From contig CM077016.1 of the NCBI GenBank assembly GCA_039090855.1, forward strand, positions 52,347,436 to 52,411,435: a stretch of DNA of 64,000 nucleotides, read 5' to 3'. Each line of letters starts with the position of its first letter. The stretch's first letter is position 1. The stretch is from Macrothele yani (Eukaryota; Arthropoda; Arachnida; Araneae; Macrothelidae). The translations under genes were made by a program, and so were the position numbers. Below, piece after piece: positions 31,649 through 41,708 of this stretch. Under the pieces are notes generated by a model. It was not told the origin of the DNA, did no database searches, and was given only the letters and a program-made list of their open reading frames with translations.

Positions 31649-32205
31649 TTAAATATTTTCATTCTCCACTACTGGAGGGGAAAGGTTTAATAGTTGTGTC
31701 CAAAGTTCCGGTAAGTAGACAGGAGTATTGTCATTACAACATGAAGTTCCATGTTTAGCAATTATGAAACTTTCGGTGAATAATAAGGAGGAAATAGTAC
31801 GTAGTGGTGTAATGATTTTTGCCTCTTTCGAATTATGATAATGTTGTCCATCGTTCACTAGTCTTGCAAGAGCAGTATTTGATAGGCCGTTTTTAACGGC
31901 ATATTTATGTTCATGGAGCCTAATTCCCAATGATATTTTGGTTGATCCGATGTATTGGCTGCAAGGGGGAACCTTGATTCAAACTATCAAGTGGGATAGT
32001 GTATACACCAAATTTGTTAGTTTCTGGAACTAGGTCACGATCTTTTTTGATCAAAGTAAAAATATTGGTGGCACGTATCCCAAAGTCCAGATTGAATGGT
32101 TAACAAATATTTTTAAGGATTGAGGAGACAGTTGGAAAATAATCCATTGAGATAAGAAAATTGCGACAGGTGTGTTCGACCTGAAGGGTAGTTAGACGTT
32201 GACTA
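31649..32205 (-). pseudogene. Penelope-like element, GIY-YIG endonuclease end
   Basis: The minus frame 31930-31649 reads GIRLHEHKYAVKNGLSNTAL, ARLVNDGQHYHNSKEAKII, then FIIAKHGTSCCNDNTPVYLP and WTQLLNLSPPVVENENI. This matches the GIY-YIG domain and C-terminus of Penelope-like retroelements (family knowledge), where it nicks the target. Upstream (32205-31930) further pieces such as KFGVYTIPL are visible through stops and shifts. The RT domain itself is absent. Confidence 0.8.
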
Positions 32206-32299
32206 CAGATTGTTTTTTTCCGAGTGCAGCTTGAACAGTAGATTTCTTGAAACCATGGACCCAAGCAATATCGAAAACCTTATCAATTTCGCAACGCCA

Positions 32300-32413
32300 C
32301 CTGAAACCCTCAGAACTTCATGTTGTAATGACAGTACTCCTGTCTACATACCGAAACCTTGGACACAACTATCAAAACTTTCCCCTCCGGTTGTGGAGAA
32401 TGAAAATATTTAA
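32300..32413 (+). pseudogene. Penelope-like C-terminus, inverted second copy
   Basis: Plus-strand frame RTSCCNDSTPVYIPKPW then TQLSKLSPPVVENENI, matching the end of the minus-strand copy at 31649-31750 with a few substitutions. After the stop the 3' UTR follows and is interrupted by the SINE-3 array. Confidence 0.85.
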
Positions 32414-32439
32414 TATATTTAAATAAAAAATTGTCATTG

Positions 32440-33480
32440 TTATCAAATAGAAGTCATCGCTCGTTCCACGTTTATAAGCGAGTCACGGAAAAATTATCAT
32501 CGGCCGTCACCGGGAATCGAACCCAGGGTCTTCCAGTAACTGGAAGACCCTGGTTTTTCCGTGACTCACTTATAAACGTGGAAAGAGCGATGACTTCTAT
32601 TTGATGTTCCTGGTCCACGTCAACTGAGTATTTATCATTCATTCGCCTTCTAGTCATTTGTTCATCTGTGGTGAATCCCCAGCATTGTGCGGGGCTCCAA
32701 AAAAAGCAACCCTGCCATGTGGTTTGTGAGTCTGGAGAATTTCGAGGCCGCTATGGTGCAGTGGAAGCATATCCGGCGCGTAACTGTAAGACCCTGGCTT
32801 AGATTCCAGTTGGCGGCTAATGAGAAAATTTTCCGTGACTCACTTATAAACGCGGAAAGAGCGATGACTTCTATTTGATGTTCCTGGTCCACGACAACTG
32901 TGTATTTATCATTCATTCGCCTTCTAGTTATTTGTTCAGTTGCTGCTGTTCATCTGTGGTGAATCCCCAGCATTGTGTGGGGGCTCCAAAGAAGCAACCC
33001 TGCCATGTGGTTTGTGAGTCTGGAGAATTTCGAGGCCGCTATGGTGCAGTGGAAGCATATCCGGCGCGTAACTGTAAGACCCTGGCTTAGATTCCAGTTG
33101 GCGGCTAATGAGAAAATTTTCCGTGACTCACTTATAAACGCGGAAAGAGCGATGACTTCTATTTGATGTTCCTGGTCCACGACAACTGTGTATTTATCAT
33201 TCATTCGCCTTCTAGTTATTTGTTCAGTCATCTGTGGTGAATCCCCAGCATTGTGTAGGTCTCCAAGAAGCAACCTGCCATGTGGTTTGTCAGTTTGTCA
33301 GTCTGGGTTATTTAGAGGCCGCTGTGGTACAGTGGAAGCATATCCGGCGTGTAACTGGAAGACCCTGGGTTTGATTCACGGTGGCGGCCGATGAGAATTT
33401 TTCCGTGACTCACTTATAAACGTGGAAAGAGCGATAGCTTCTATTTAATGTTCCTGGTCGACGTCAACTGTGTATTTTTT
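32440..33480 (+). repeat. SINE-3 related tandem array with inverted start
   Basis: Opens with an inverted tail (complement of ATAAACGTGGAAAGAGCG) and a near-zero-loop hairpin CCAGGGTCTTCCAGT/ACTGGAAGACCCTGG at about 32521-32551. Then come three direct units of about 290-310 bp, each with head GCAGTGGAAGCATATCCGGC, a degenerate B box and tail AAGAGCGATGACTTCTATTT. It interrupts the right arm of the Penelope-like element; ATTGTCATTGTT before and TTTGTCAATGTT after may be the target duplication. Confidence 0.8.
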
Positions 33481-33905
33481 TGTCAATGTTGTTGAACCTT
33501 AGTATGCATATCATCCGGTTATTGTAGGTAAGTTACGTAAGATTGCCTTCTAATTGTATGCATTTGCCTTACTTCATTCATTCTTTTTCTCTACGTCTTA
33601 CTTGTCTTTATGTTATTTATTTGATAATTTGACCACTTGATAGTTTTAAATCTATATATGAATATAATAAATCATATTTGTATTTGACGACATGATCACC
33701 TGTAGGTTACTTATACGTCTCTTAACCCAAAAAGCTGCTTTAGTACTTCCATCTGATGATGGTCTTAAGGAAAACAAAGTTCTTATGGCTTAATTTTAAT
33801 CTTTTAACTTGTGCATTAAATAACTTCACTTCATCGGAAGCTTGCGTACTGTTTTAATTATCGTGCTTTTAAAACTGCTACCTTAAACTTTTATGATTGA
33901 GTAAA
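33480..33905 (+). repeat. Penelope-like element 3' UTR, right inverted arm
   Basis: Inverted copy of 31190-31640 with roughly 85-90% identity by eye. It holds ACTTCCATCTGATGATGGTC and ends ACCTTAAACTTTTATGATTG. Confidence 0.8.
33745..33790 (+). ncRNA. Hammerhead-like motif, right arm (decayed)
   Basis: CTGATGA at 33753-33759, then GGTCTTAAGGAAAAC and CAAAG. Stem II is weaker than in the left arm and GAAA has become CAAAG or lies out of register, so cleavage activity is unlikely. Confidence 0.3.
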
Positions 33906-33916
33906 AATTCGAGCTG

Positions 33917-34164
33917 TTGTGTTCTATACAAAAGGCGCGCCCCAATTGGTTAATGCGATCATGTGTCATCGATCATACTCTAATTGACCAAGCTAAAAAG
34001 ATGAAATCTATATCTAATAAAACACACCTTTCAGCCAATGTCGGAGATAACGTAACTGTACCTATTTCTGACGTCGATAAACCAAAAGGTTCAGTACGAA
34101 ATATTACAGCTGTTGTTTTGATGAAAGCTGACAATATGTATTGTAACGTATACTCTATATTCAC
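33917..34164 (+). pseudogene. Integrase-tail fragment (SCAND3/KRBA2-like)
   Basis: The frame contains DQAKKMKSISNKTHL, SANVGDNVTVPISDVDK and GSVRNITAVVLMKADNMY. This is the small domain following the integrase core in SCAND3/KRBA2-like transposon-derived proteins, as I know the family. It then runs into hydrophobic AT-rich sequence, possibly intronic, because GTAACGTATAC after the MY codons resembles a splice donor. Only ~80 codons are recognisable; no integrase catalytic core lies nearby. Confidence 0.5.
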
Positions 34165-34225
34165 TTTCCTTTTGATTTTACTATCTGGTTATTTTATTTT
34201 ACTATGTAAATTATCTTCTTACTGA

Positions 34226-35139
34226 ACGAAATATTATTTCACCCGATGAATGAGATCTGGCAATGAGTGTAAGTCATGACGTGGTGGTAGCTAGTATATA
34301 GGCGCGTTCATCGAAACTTAGGGAGAGCTTTTGTTGTTGTTATGAGAGAGCGTTGTTGTTTACGGAGAGCGTTTATAATACGAGGAGAGATTCTTCATTA
34401 GTGTAAAACAAGTTGTGTGTGCGCTTTAGTTGACCAAGAGTCTTATAATAAAGAAGTTGCAGTAAGTACGTCTTTCTCAATTAATAGTTTTTGTCAGACC
34501 TCTGTCTGGCTGTTAGGTTTATAACTTTTATTTATTACCATAAATAACCAGCGTTAAGACTTTGTTTACGTTCGTAATTAACTAGTAACAACACCCTTTT
34601 GAATTCACTATTTTGAAGCTTAGTACAAGTATATCATTAGCTAGCTGGTAGGAAGAGAATCATTCATATGAATTAGCTTAGCGGAAAGAAAATAAAGCTA
34701 ATTCATTATAGTATCAATTAGGTATTAAAGAAGTTGTAAATTCATTTGTATGCTAGATCAGAATTTGACATTCGTAAGCAAATATTTATTGATATCACCG
34801 AAGAGAAAAAGATAAGCACTTGTCTTTGCGTCACACAGCTTTTTCTGTAACAGGCTCCAGCCAAGGTTTTTTAATGTGCAAGTGTACAAAGACATGTACA
34901 ACAAAGTTATGTAAATGTAAAAAATGTTTTGTGTAACTCCAAATGCCACAACAGTAGGTCATGTAATAAGTAAATTGTAATATTCTTATTTTATGATTTT
35001 CCAACAAATAATTCCTGTATTTTATTGAGTGATCTTATTTTGTGATTTTCAAATAAATAATTTTCTGTATCTTATTCAGTGTATTTATTATTAACACACG
35101 AGTTCATATCTATTGTAATGATTTCGGATTTTTATTATT
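34226..35139. other. AT-rich spacer with LTR-like promoter features
   Basis: Near 34260-34460 there is TGTAAGTCATGACGTGGTGG, a TATA-like TAGTATATAGGCGCG and, about 150 bases on, AATAAAGAAGTTGCAG. This order resembles a solo LTR (promoter then polyadenylation signal), but terminal TG/CA ends and a target duplication are not clear. The rest is unassigned. Confidence 0.3.
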
Positions 35140-35335
35140 CCGTGCCTAGTGAGAACGGGTTTTGACCAAAAAATTAACAGCCAATGTAAATTTCTTTAAA
35201 CTGCATTTTGCTGAGGATGTTAGTCATTTCTAGTTGTTGATATTAAGAACACGAAGCTACCAATGCTCATAGACACTTCGCGTTCTTACTAGTGATTTCG
35301 CGAAATAATGGATTTCGGCTTTTTACGGTAACATA
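35140..35335 (-). repeat. Outer inverted arm, right
   Basis: Inverted partner of 30973-31160. Tc1-G inserted at its outer tip, at the TA of 35336-35337. Confidence 0.8.
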
Positions 35336-35337
35336 TA

Positions 35338-36572
35338 CACTATATTGACAAAAATCACCGGACACCCTTTCAAAAGCAAATGAACGGATCCCGCTGCGTT
35401 GGTAAGATGCGCGGTGCAGCTGCAAACGGTATAAACACAAGCCTGCAGCTGACCGCGATCATATCGTACAGTGAGGTTGAGTGAAAATGTCGCGGTGAGA
35501 GAAAACTGACTGAAAAAGGAAAGATTTTTAGGTGTTATAGTAGTGGGTTGTGCATAAAAGAAACCGAGAGGGGTTTAAACATACCCGAGTCAATTGTTTT
35601 GGATGTACTGAATAAGTGGAAGACACGTGGCGTGCCTGAAGCAGCAAAACGTATCGACATACCAAAGAAAATCAGCGATAGAGGACGTTTGAGCCTCAGG
35701 AAAGTCGTTACAGCTAATCGACGGTGTACTGCACAAGACCTCCGTCTACAGGTAAGTAAATATCCTGAAACCTCGGTATATAAACGTAACCATTCGCAGA
35801 GAACTGCATTCCATGTGTTACCGTGGTCATGCGGCTACTCATAAGCCTTTCATCTCCACTCGGAATGCTACTCTTCGTTTAGCATGGCGCAAAGAACATT
35901 TATTGTGGACCGTATTTCAATGGAAACGGGTCCTATGGACTGATGAATTCAGATACACGATCCATCAGTCTGATGATCGTGTGAGGGTATGGCGGCAGCC
36001 GGGGAAACGCTCTTTATCACAGTGTATTGTTCCTACGATTCAGTTTGGAGCTGGCAGTGTACTCGTGTGGGGGTGTTTTTCATGGTACGGTCCCGGCCCA
36101 TTGGTTATCATGGGCAAACTTGTTAACCAGCAAGTCTACCTCGATATTCTGTCCTACCAACTCTGTGGCAATACTATGGAACAGAGCCTTGATGGTACCA
36201 GCAGGATAAGGCACCGAACCATAAAGCAAGAACTGTTACGGCGTGGTTTGACGATCGTTCCGTATCGTATGTGGACTGGCCAAGCACAGAGCCCTGATCT
36301 CAATCCCATAGAGCACCTATGAGATGAATTAGATCGCCGCATAAGAAGTTTGGAACCAATGCCTACAACAACTAAGCAACAGTTAGCGGCAGCATGATGT
36401 ACTTAATGGAAGCGCATACCAATCGCTGTGTTCCAAAACCTTGTCAGAAGCCTGGCTCGAAGGGTCAGTGCATGCATTAAGGCCAAAGTTGGACCGACAC
36501 CGTACATATATATGTCAATAAATGCTATGTTGTGCTTCTCTTCTAGGTGTCCGGTGACTTGTCAATATAGTG
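35338..36572 (+). mobile_element. Tc1-G, Tc1 element
   Basis: A 1235-bp element of the same family as Tc1-F, with ends CACTATATTGACAAAAATCA and the complement of CACTATATTGACAAGTCACC, TA at 35336-35337 and 36573-36574. Confidence 0.93.
35487..36505 (+). pseudogene. Tc1 transposase pseudogene (Tc1-G)
   Basis: Blocks: KETERGLNIPESIVLDVLNK (HTH), VSKYPETSVYKR, then from 35813 RGHAATHKPFISTRNATLRL, VLWTDEFRYTIHQSDDRVRV (first D), FGAGSVLVWGCFSWYGPGP and QSPDLNPIEHL (E). The second D is lost: QQDNAP is read as DKAP-like sequence at 36205. The terminal stop codon is also lost (CCGTACATA). Several stops and shifts. Confidence 0.88.
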
Positions 36573-36574
36573 TA

Positions 36575-37089
36575 TATTTCCATTCATGACCACTTCTCAT
36601 AAATCGATCGATAAAAATTCATTTTGCATCATATACCATTCACAATGATCAACATTTCACGCACACTTGCTACTTCAAATATTTTATTTTTACCCATCTG
36701 ATCGCTGCATCCTCAACCACGATTTTCTATGCGCTATGCAGGACTTCCGATATGAAATTTTCTTACGTGGGTAAAGTGTTTTCCTTTTTGGTTTAGATAC
36801 TTAGGATGATCAGTATATAACTTCCGGCGAGCTTTGGTGACGGATTAGGGTTATGTAATTCGGTATCTCACAACATTCTTATGACTAGAGAGAGTTATTT
36901 GGCACAGGAGTTTGAATATAACCGGAACGTGCTATAGGGAATAGATTCCATAGGTAAATAAATAACGACCCACCTAGAAACATTGTCTCACTCTGAGGTA
37001 CGCACGGTGAACAGGTCTCTCTGGACACGGAAAATGCTAGCTGCAAGAAATCTAACGTTCTCAAGTTATGAGCGTGTCCTATAGTAAAA
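36575..37089. other. Anonymous AT-rich DNA
   Basis: No gene or repeat recognised. Confidence 0.4.
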
Positions 37090-37765
37090 ATACTCTAAAT
37101 ACGTGGATTCAGTGAATAAGCAAAGACTCTTTCCAAGTTCATCAACACATAGCAACTGAAGAATTGTTATCCGGCCACTGCTGGGGTCGTACCCCAGATC
37201 TCTCGATATCTAGCAGAGTGCGTTCGCCTTACGCTACATTGGCCAACAATCAACGGCGCTATGTACGTTTATCTGTCTACTTCTGACATCACATATCCGT
37301 AGGATGGGCTCAGCAACTGAGAAGTCTCCATCTGATGGGCGAACGCACTATTCTAGATATCGAGAGATCTGGGGTACAATCCCAGCAGTGGCCGGTTAAC
37401 AATTTTTAGGTTGCTATGTGTTGATAAACGTGGAAAGAGCGATGTCTTTATTTATTCACTGACGCCACGTATTTAGAGGATTTTCACTATTGTTCTCGCC
37501 CTTTGGATTTATTTGCTACAATTAATATATAGCTTGTGCCCTAATGCCCACCAGATGGAAACGTCCCAGTTGCTGAACCCATCCTACGGATATGTGATGT
37601 CAGAAGCTGACAGATAAACGCACATAGCCGCGTTGATTGTTGGCCACTGTAGCGTAAGACGAACGCACTTGGCTAGATATCGAGAGATCTGGGGTATTAT
37701 CCCAGCAGTGGCTGGATAACAAATTTTCTGTTGCTATGTGTTGATAAACGTGGAAAGAACGATGT
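37090..37765 (+). repeat. SINE-3, large self-inverted copy
   Basis: The left half is an inverted SINE-3: complement of GATAAACGTGGAAAGAG, then the complement of the head with GGCCAACAATCAACG. A direct half follows: GATATCGAGAGATCTGGGGT twice (37356, 37678), CCACCAGATGGAAACG and tail TTGATAAACGTGGAAAGAGC at 37420 and 37742. The head GGCCACTGTAGCGTAAGACG with GGGTATTATCCCAG is tRNA-like but weak. Confidence 0.75.
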
Positions 37766-38296
37766 ATGAGCGTGTCAAAATGGTGTTCAAATTCTCACAC
37801 GGATCGAACTGCGCTGTCTAATGAGAAAGGCAAGGACAGATATTCATCATCAACAACAGACCGCGTATGGAGACTGGCACAAGAAGATGGACTGATGACT
37901 TTGCGCCGGGTGTCGTTTATTTGGCTGAAAGATTACTTCACCGAAACTCAGGTCGTCGAAAATCCGTAGTTTGAAAGATACATTTCACCGAAGGGTCCCT
38001 TCACCTAGAAGTACATACATAATCGAAAGATCATTTCGCCAATGAGTCACTTTATCAAAACTTTGGGCTTTATTATAAGATCTGTTAAAGTGCAGTGAAA
38101 GTTTATAAAATTAATCGCCAAAACGTTAAGGGACCATATACAAATTGCACTTTTAAATTCACGGTGTCCACTTCCTTATAGGTCAGTCTTCTGACCTCTA
38201 ACATTAACTTCTAGTGCTTTATACGAGGGCAGTTCAAAAAGTAACCGCAAATTGAATATTTTGAGATAAATAATTCAATTGGAGTACAAATGGTAT

Positions 38297-40342
38297 TCAT
38301 TTTTCTACATAATCACCCACCTTTTCAATACATTTCTCACACCATTGCACCAACTTTAGTCCATCAGAAACAAAATGTTTTTGGTTGTGCTTTCAAGCCA
38401 GGAATTCACGGCTTCTTTTACCTTATCACTCCCAAATCTTAGTCCTCTCAAAGCGTCCTTCAGGGGTCCAAAAACATGATAATCAGGGGGAGAAATATCA
38501 AGGCTGTATGGGGGATGCCGTTAGATCTGAACTCTCAGTCTCCGAATGGAGTCAAAAGTTGCAGCGGCTGTGTGAGGGCGGGCATTATCATGAAGGAGAA
38601 GAACGCCTTTAGACAAAAAGTTCTCTGAGACGGCTTCGTATTGCTGGCTTCAGCTCCTCCTCCAACACTGAGCTGTATCGAGCGCTATTCACAGTCCCCC
38701 CCCTTTTTCTGATAGTGCTTAAAAATTGGTCCATTCATATCCCAGAAGAGAGTGAACTGGACCTTTCCGGCGGAGGGATGAGACTTGAACTCCTGGACTG
38801 GAGATGTGTGCCGCCATTCTGAAGACTGCCTCTTGCTTTTGGGCTCATAGTGATGCACCCAGGTTTCGTACCCTGTGACGATCCGTGCCAGGAAGTAGTC
38901 TCGATCGTTACACAGCGCAAAAATGCTGTGGAAGTCTGCACACGAATCATCTGATGCTCATCAGTCAGCATCCTAGGCACCCACCGTGCACACAACTTGC
39001 GGTACTCCGATACTGGCATCCAATTCCCTGGCCAGATCTTCCAAAGAAATGCCCTTGTTTTCACAAATAATTGAGTCAGCGTGACCCACCTTCTCATCAG
39101 GGACGGTCTTGCTGGGACGAGCGGAGCGTTGTTCGTCCTTGATGGGTGTTCGTCCATTTTTAAACGCATCTACCCCACTCGTACAGTCTTCTTTCGCCAT
39201 ACTGTTGCAGCGTTCTTATATGAATTTCACGAGGTTTCACACATTCGGACCACAAAAATCGGATTATTGCCCTCGGTTCCTCTACGGTGGAGCGGAGCGT
39301 TGCTCATCACTGATGGGTGGGAACGAGCGGAGCGTTGCTCATCACTGATGGGTGGGTACGAGCGGAGCGTTGCTCATGACTGTTGGGTGTTCGTCCATTT
39401 TTAAACGCATCTACCCACTCGTACACTCTTCTTTCGCCATACTGTTGCAGCGTTCTTATATGAATTTCACGAGGTTTCACACCCTCGGACCACAAAAATC
39501 TGATTGCCCTCTGTTCCTCTACGGTGGAGCGGAGCGTTGCTCATCACTGATGGGTGGGAACGAGCGGAGCGTTGCTCATCACTGATGGGTGGGTACGAGC
39601 GGAGCGTTGCTCATGACTGTTGGGTGTTCGTCCATTTTTAAACGCATCTACCCACTCGTACACTCTTCTTTCGCCATACTGTTGCAGCGTTCTTATATGA
39701 ATTTCACGAAGTTTCACACCCTCGGACCACAAAAATCCGATTATTGCCCTCTGTTCCTCTACGGTGGGGTGGAGCGGAGCGTTGCTCATCACTGATGGGT
39801 GGGTACGAGCGGAGCATTGCTTATCATTGATGGGTGTCCGTCCACTTTTTAAACCCATATATCCACTCGTACACTCTTCTTTCGCCATACTGTTGCAGTG
39901 TTCATATATGAATTTCACGAGGTTTCACACCCTCGGACTACAAAAATCTGATTATTGCCCTCTGTTCCTCTACGGTGGAGCGGAGCGTTGCTCATCCCTG
40001 ATGGGTTGGTACGAGCGGAGCCTTGCTCATCACTGATGGGTTGGTACGAGCGGAGCCTTGCTCATCACTGATGGGTTGGTACGAGCGGAGCCTTGCTCAT
40101 CACTGATGGGTGAGTACGAGCGGAACCTTGCTCATCACTGATGGGCGAGTACGAGCGGAGCCTTGCTCATCACTGATGGGTTTTCGTCCATTTTTAAACT
40201 CATCTACCCACTCGTACACTCTTCTTTCGCCATACTTTTGCAGCGTTCTTATATTTATTCCACGAGGTTTCACACCCTCGGACCACAAAAATCTGATTGC
40301 CCTCTGTTCCTCTACGGTAGAAACAGAGATTGGAGCCGCCAT
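38297..40342 (-). pseudogene. Mariner transposase with repeated N-terminal module
   Basis: Starts MAAPISVSTVEEQRAI at 40342, then FLWSEGVKPRGINIRTLQKY and VYEWVDEFKNGRKPISDEQ (HTH region). This ~70-codon module is repeated about five times before the rest: LCARWVPRMLTDEHQMIRVQ near 38960, IVTGYETWVHHYEPKAR (first D region) near 38850 and the tail QWCEKCIEKVGDYVEK with stop at 38297. The expected second D (HDNARPH) can be placed only approximately, near 38580. Shifts and stops are frequent. The intact family is about 340 codons. Confidence 0.8.
39110..40300 (-). repeat. Tandem repeat of mariner N-terminal coding module
   Basis: CTGTTGCAGCGTTCTTATAT or a close variant occurs at about 39202, 39442, 39680, 39890 and 40235, giving spacings of roughly 240, 238, 210 and 345. 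Between them a ~36-base minisatellite, GAGCGGAGCGTTGCTCATCA with GATGGGT, is itself repeated one to five times. On the sense strand this encodes RSARTHPSVMSNAPL-like residues. Confidence 0.9.
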
Positions 40343-41200
40343 TTTGTTTATGCTGCCCTCCCGCTTAAGCACTACACGCTGTCTATTGGGCAATGTCAAT
40401 ACTTTATCTAAGAATGTATCTTTCTTGCGCGGGAGTTTGAAATGCCTGGAGTATTTCGTTTGACGAAATACTGTCAATTTTCTTTTACTTTTTAAACGAC
40501 TACGTAATTAACGTTCTGCGCCGGAATAAAGGGGCACTATTATTAACGACTTGTTTTGTAAAATTATGAATATTATCTCGACGATTTAAAATTCACTAAA
40601 AAGACAGAGGTCTAGGGCTTTTTAATTAACGTTTTGTCCCCGAGTACAGCATTATTAACTTGACTGCCTATGTAAACCTTATGAATATGACTAGGGAGGA
40701 TTAATTTTTTCTAAAAAAAAACAGGCCTTATTAATATTTTGGGCATGAGTAAATCTGCAACCTTATATGAATCATAAAGTGAGAACGGGTATTCAATTTT
40801 GCTTAAAAAAAAAAAAAAAAGCACAGACGTAGGGTCTCATAATTAATACTATAGGTCAAACGACCGACCTTCGGGAAAGGGACATCAAGAAATCAAATGT
40901 GCAGTTTTTAAACGATCCTTTAACGTTTTGGTGGTCAGTTTTCGGAATACACTTCAACATATTCTTAGTTTAAAGTAGTTGAAAAACTGACTCAGGTAAA
41001 ATGATCTTTCGATGAAATGAATTTTTACATGAAGCTATCCTTCTGTGAAATGTACTTTTCGATCAAGCGACCCTTCAGCGAAATGAAAGTTTCTTTCAAG
41101 TGAGCTTTCGGTGAAACAATTATTCCGGTGAAGTGATTTTCAGTCAAGTGACTCTTCAGGAAAGTAATTGTCGGGAAAATGAACTAGATCCCTTTGCGCC

Positions 41201-41708
41201 AGCTTGTTGCAAATGCAAAAAAAAAAAAAAAAAATTCAGTACTGCACATCGCATTGTTCAACCTAATCATCGCGCGCACCTCCTAGTGAGACCGTGTTTC
41301 CAGTAGGGTCGGCCTTTTCTCTTGAACTTGCTCTCCGGCAAGTTGCCTTTTTTAGTCAAACTCTTGTGCTAAACAACGCCACCTAATCAGGAGTGTACTG
41401 ATGTTGTGAGGCACCGATTTACATATTCCAAATCCTCCACCAGAAACAATCGAAAGTCACTTACTGATCACAACTCGTAGAATTTTACAGGATTTCGAAG
41501 CGAATATTTCCTAATACATTTAATGCAGTGCTTTTGAGGTTTATGTCAAGATACATGCTCATTACACCTGAGCATTCGGTATCACCCTTCCTGTTAAGGA
41601 TGCTAATTCTTATGGAAAATATCTTCTCCCACACGGAAATGGAAAACTGCATGGAAGGTCCATATCAAAGGATTTTCACTGAAAGTAAAATTTCAATCAC
41701 AAGAGAAA
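41201..41708. other. Spacer with inverted E1 start
   Basis: At 41545-41592, TGCTCATTACACCTGAGCAT then TCGGTATCACCCTTCCTGTT is a diverged inverted copy of the E1 start that follows at 41709. An A-run lies at 41217-41234. The rest is unassigned. Confidence 0.5.

Larger units (their letters stand above)
38224..40504 (-). mobile_element. Mariner-2, expanded mariner element
   Basis: Ends CGAGGGCAGTTCAAAAAGTA (left) and the complement of CGTAGTCGTTTAAAAAGTAA (right), TA-flanked (38222-38223, 40505-40506). At 2281 bp it is about 1 kb longer than a normal mariner because the 5' coding region is repeated. Confidence 0.85.
37908..41191. mobile_element. Foldback-like element carrying a mariner
   Basis: Enclosed by the 9-base direct repeat CTTTGCGCC (37899-37907, 41192-41200). 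Termini GGGTGTCGTTTATTTGG and (inverted) GGATCTAGTTCATTTTC match imperfectly. The inverted arms are ~270-310 bp (37908-38210 and 40860-41191) and consist largely of ~20-base imperfect repeats such as CGATGAAATGAATTTTTACA and CGGTGAAACAATTATTCCGG. Long arms made of short repeats with a 9-base duplication are the hallmark of Foldback-type elements. The only long cargo is the mariner at 38224-40504. MULE-type is the alternative. Confidence 0.7.

Noticed and set aside
34260..34470. Complete LTR retrotransposon
   Set aside because: Promoter- and polyA-like words exist, but no second LTR, primer-binding site, gag or pol sequence is visible.
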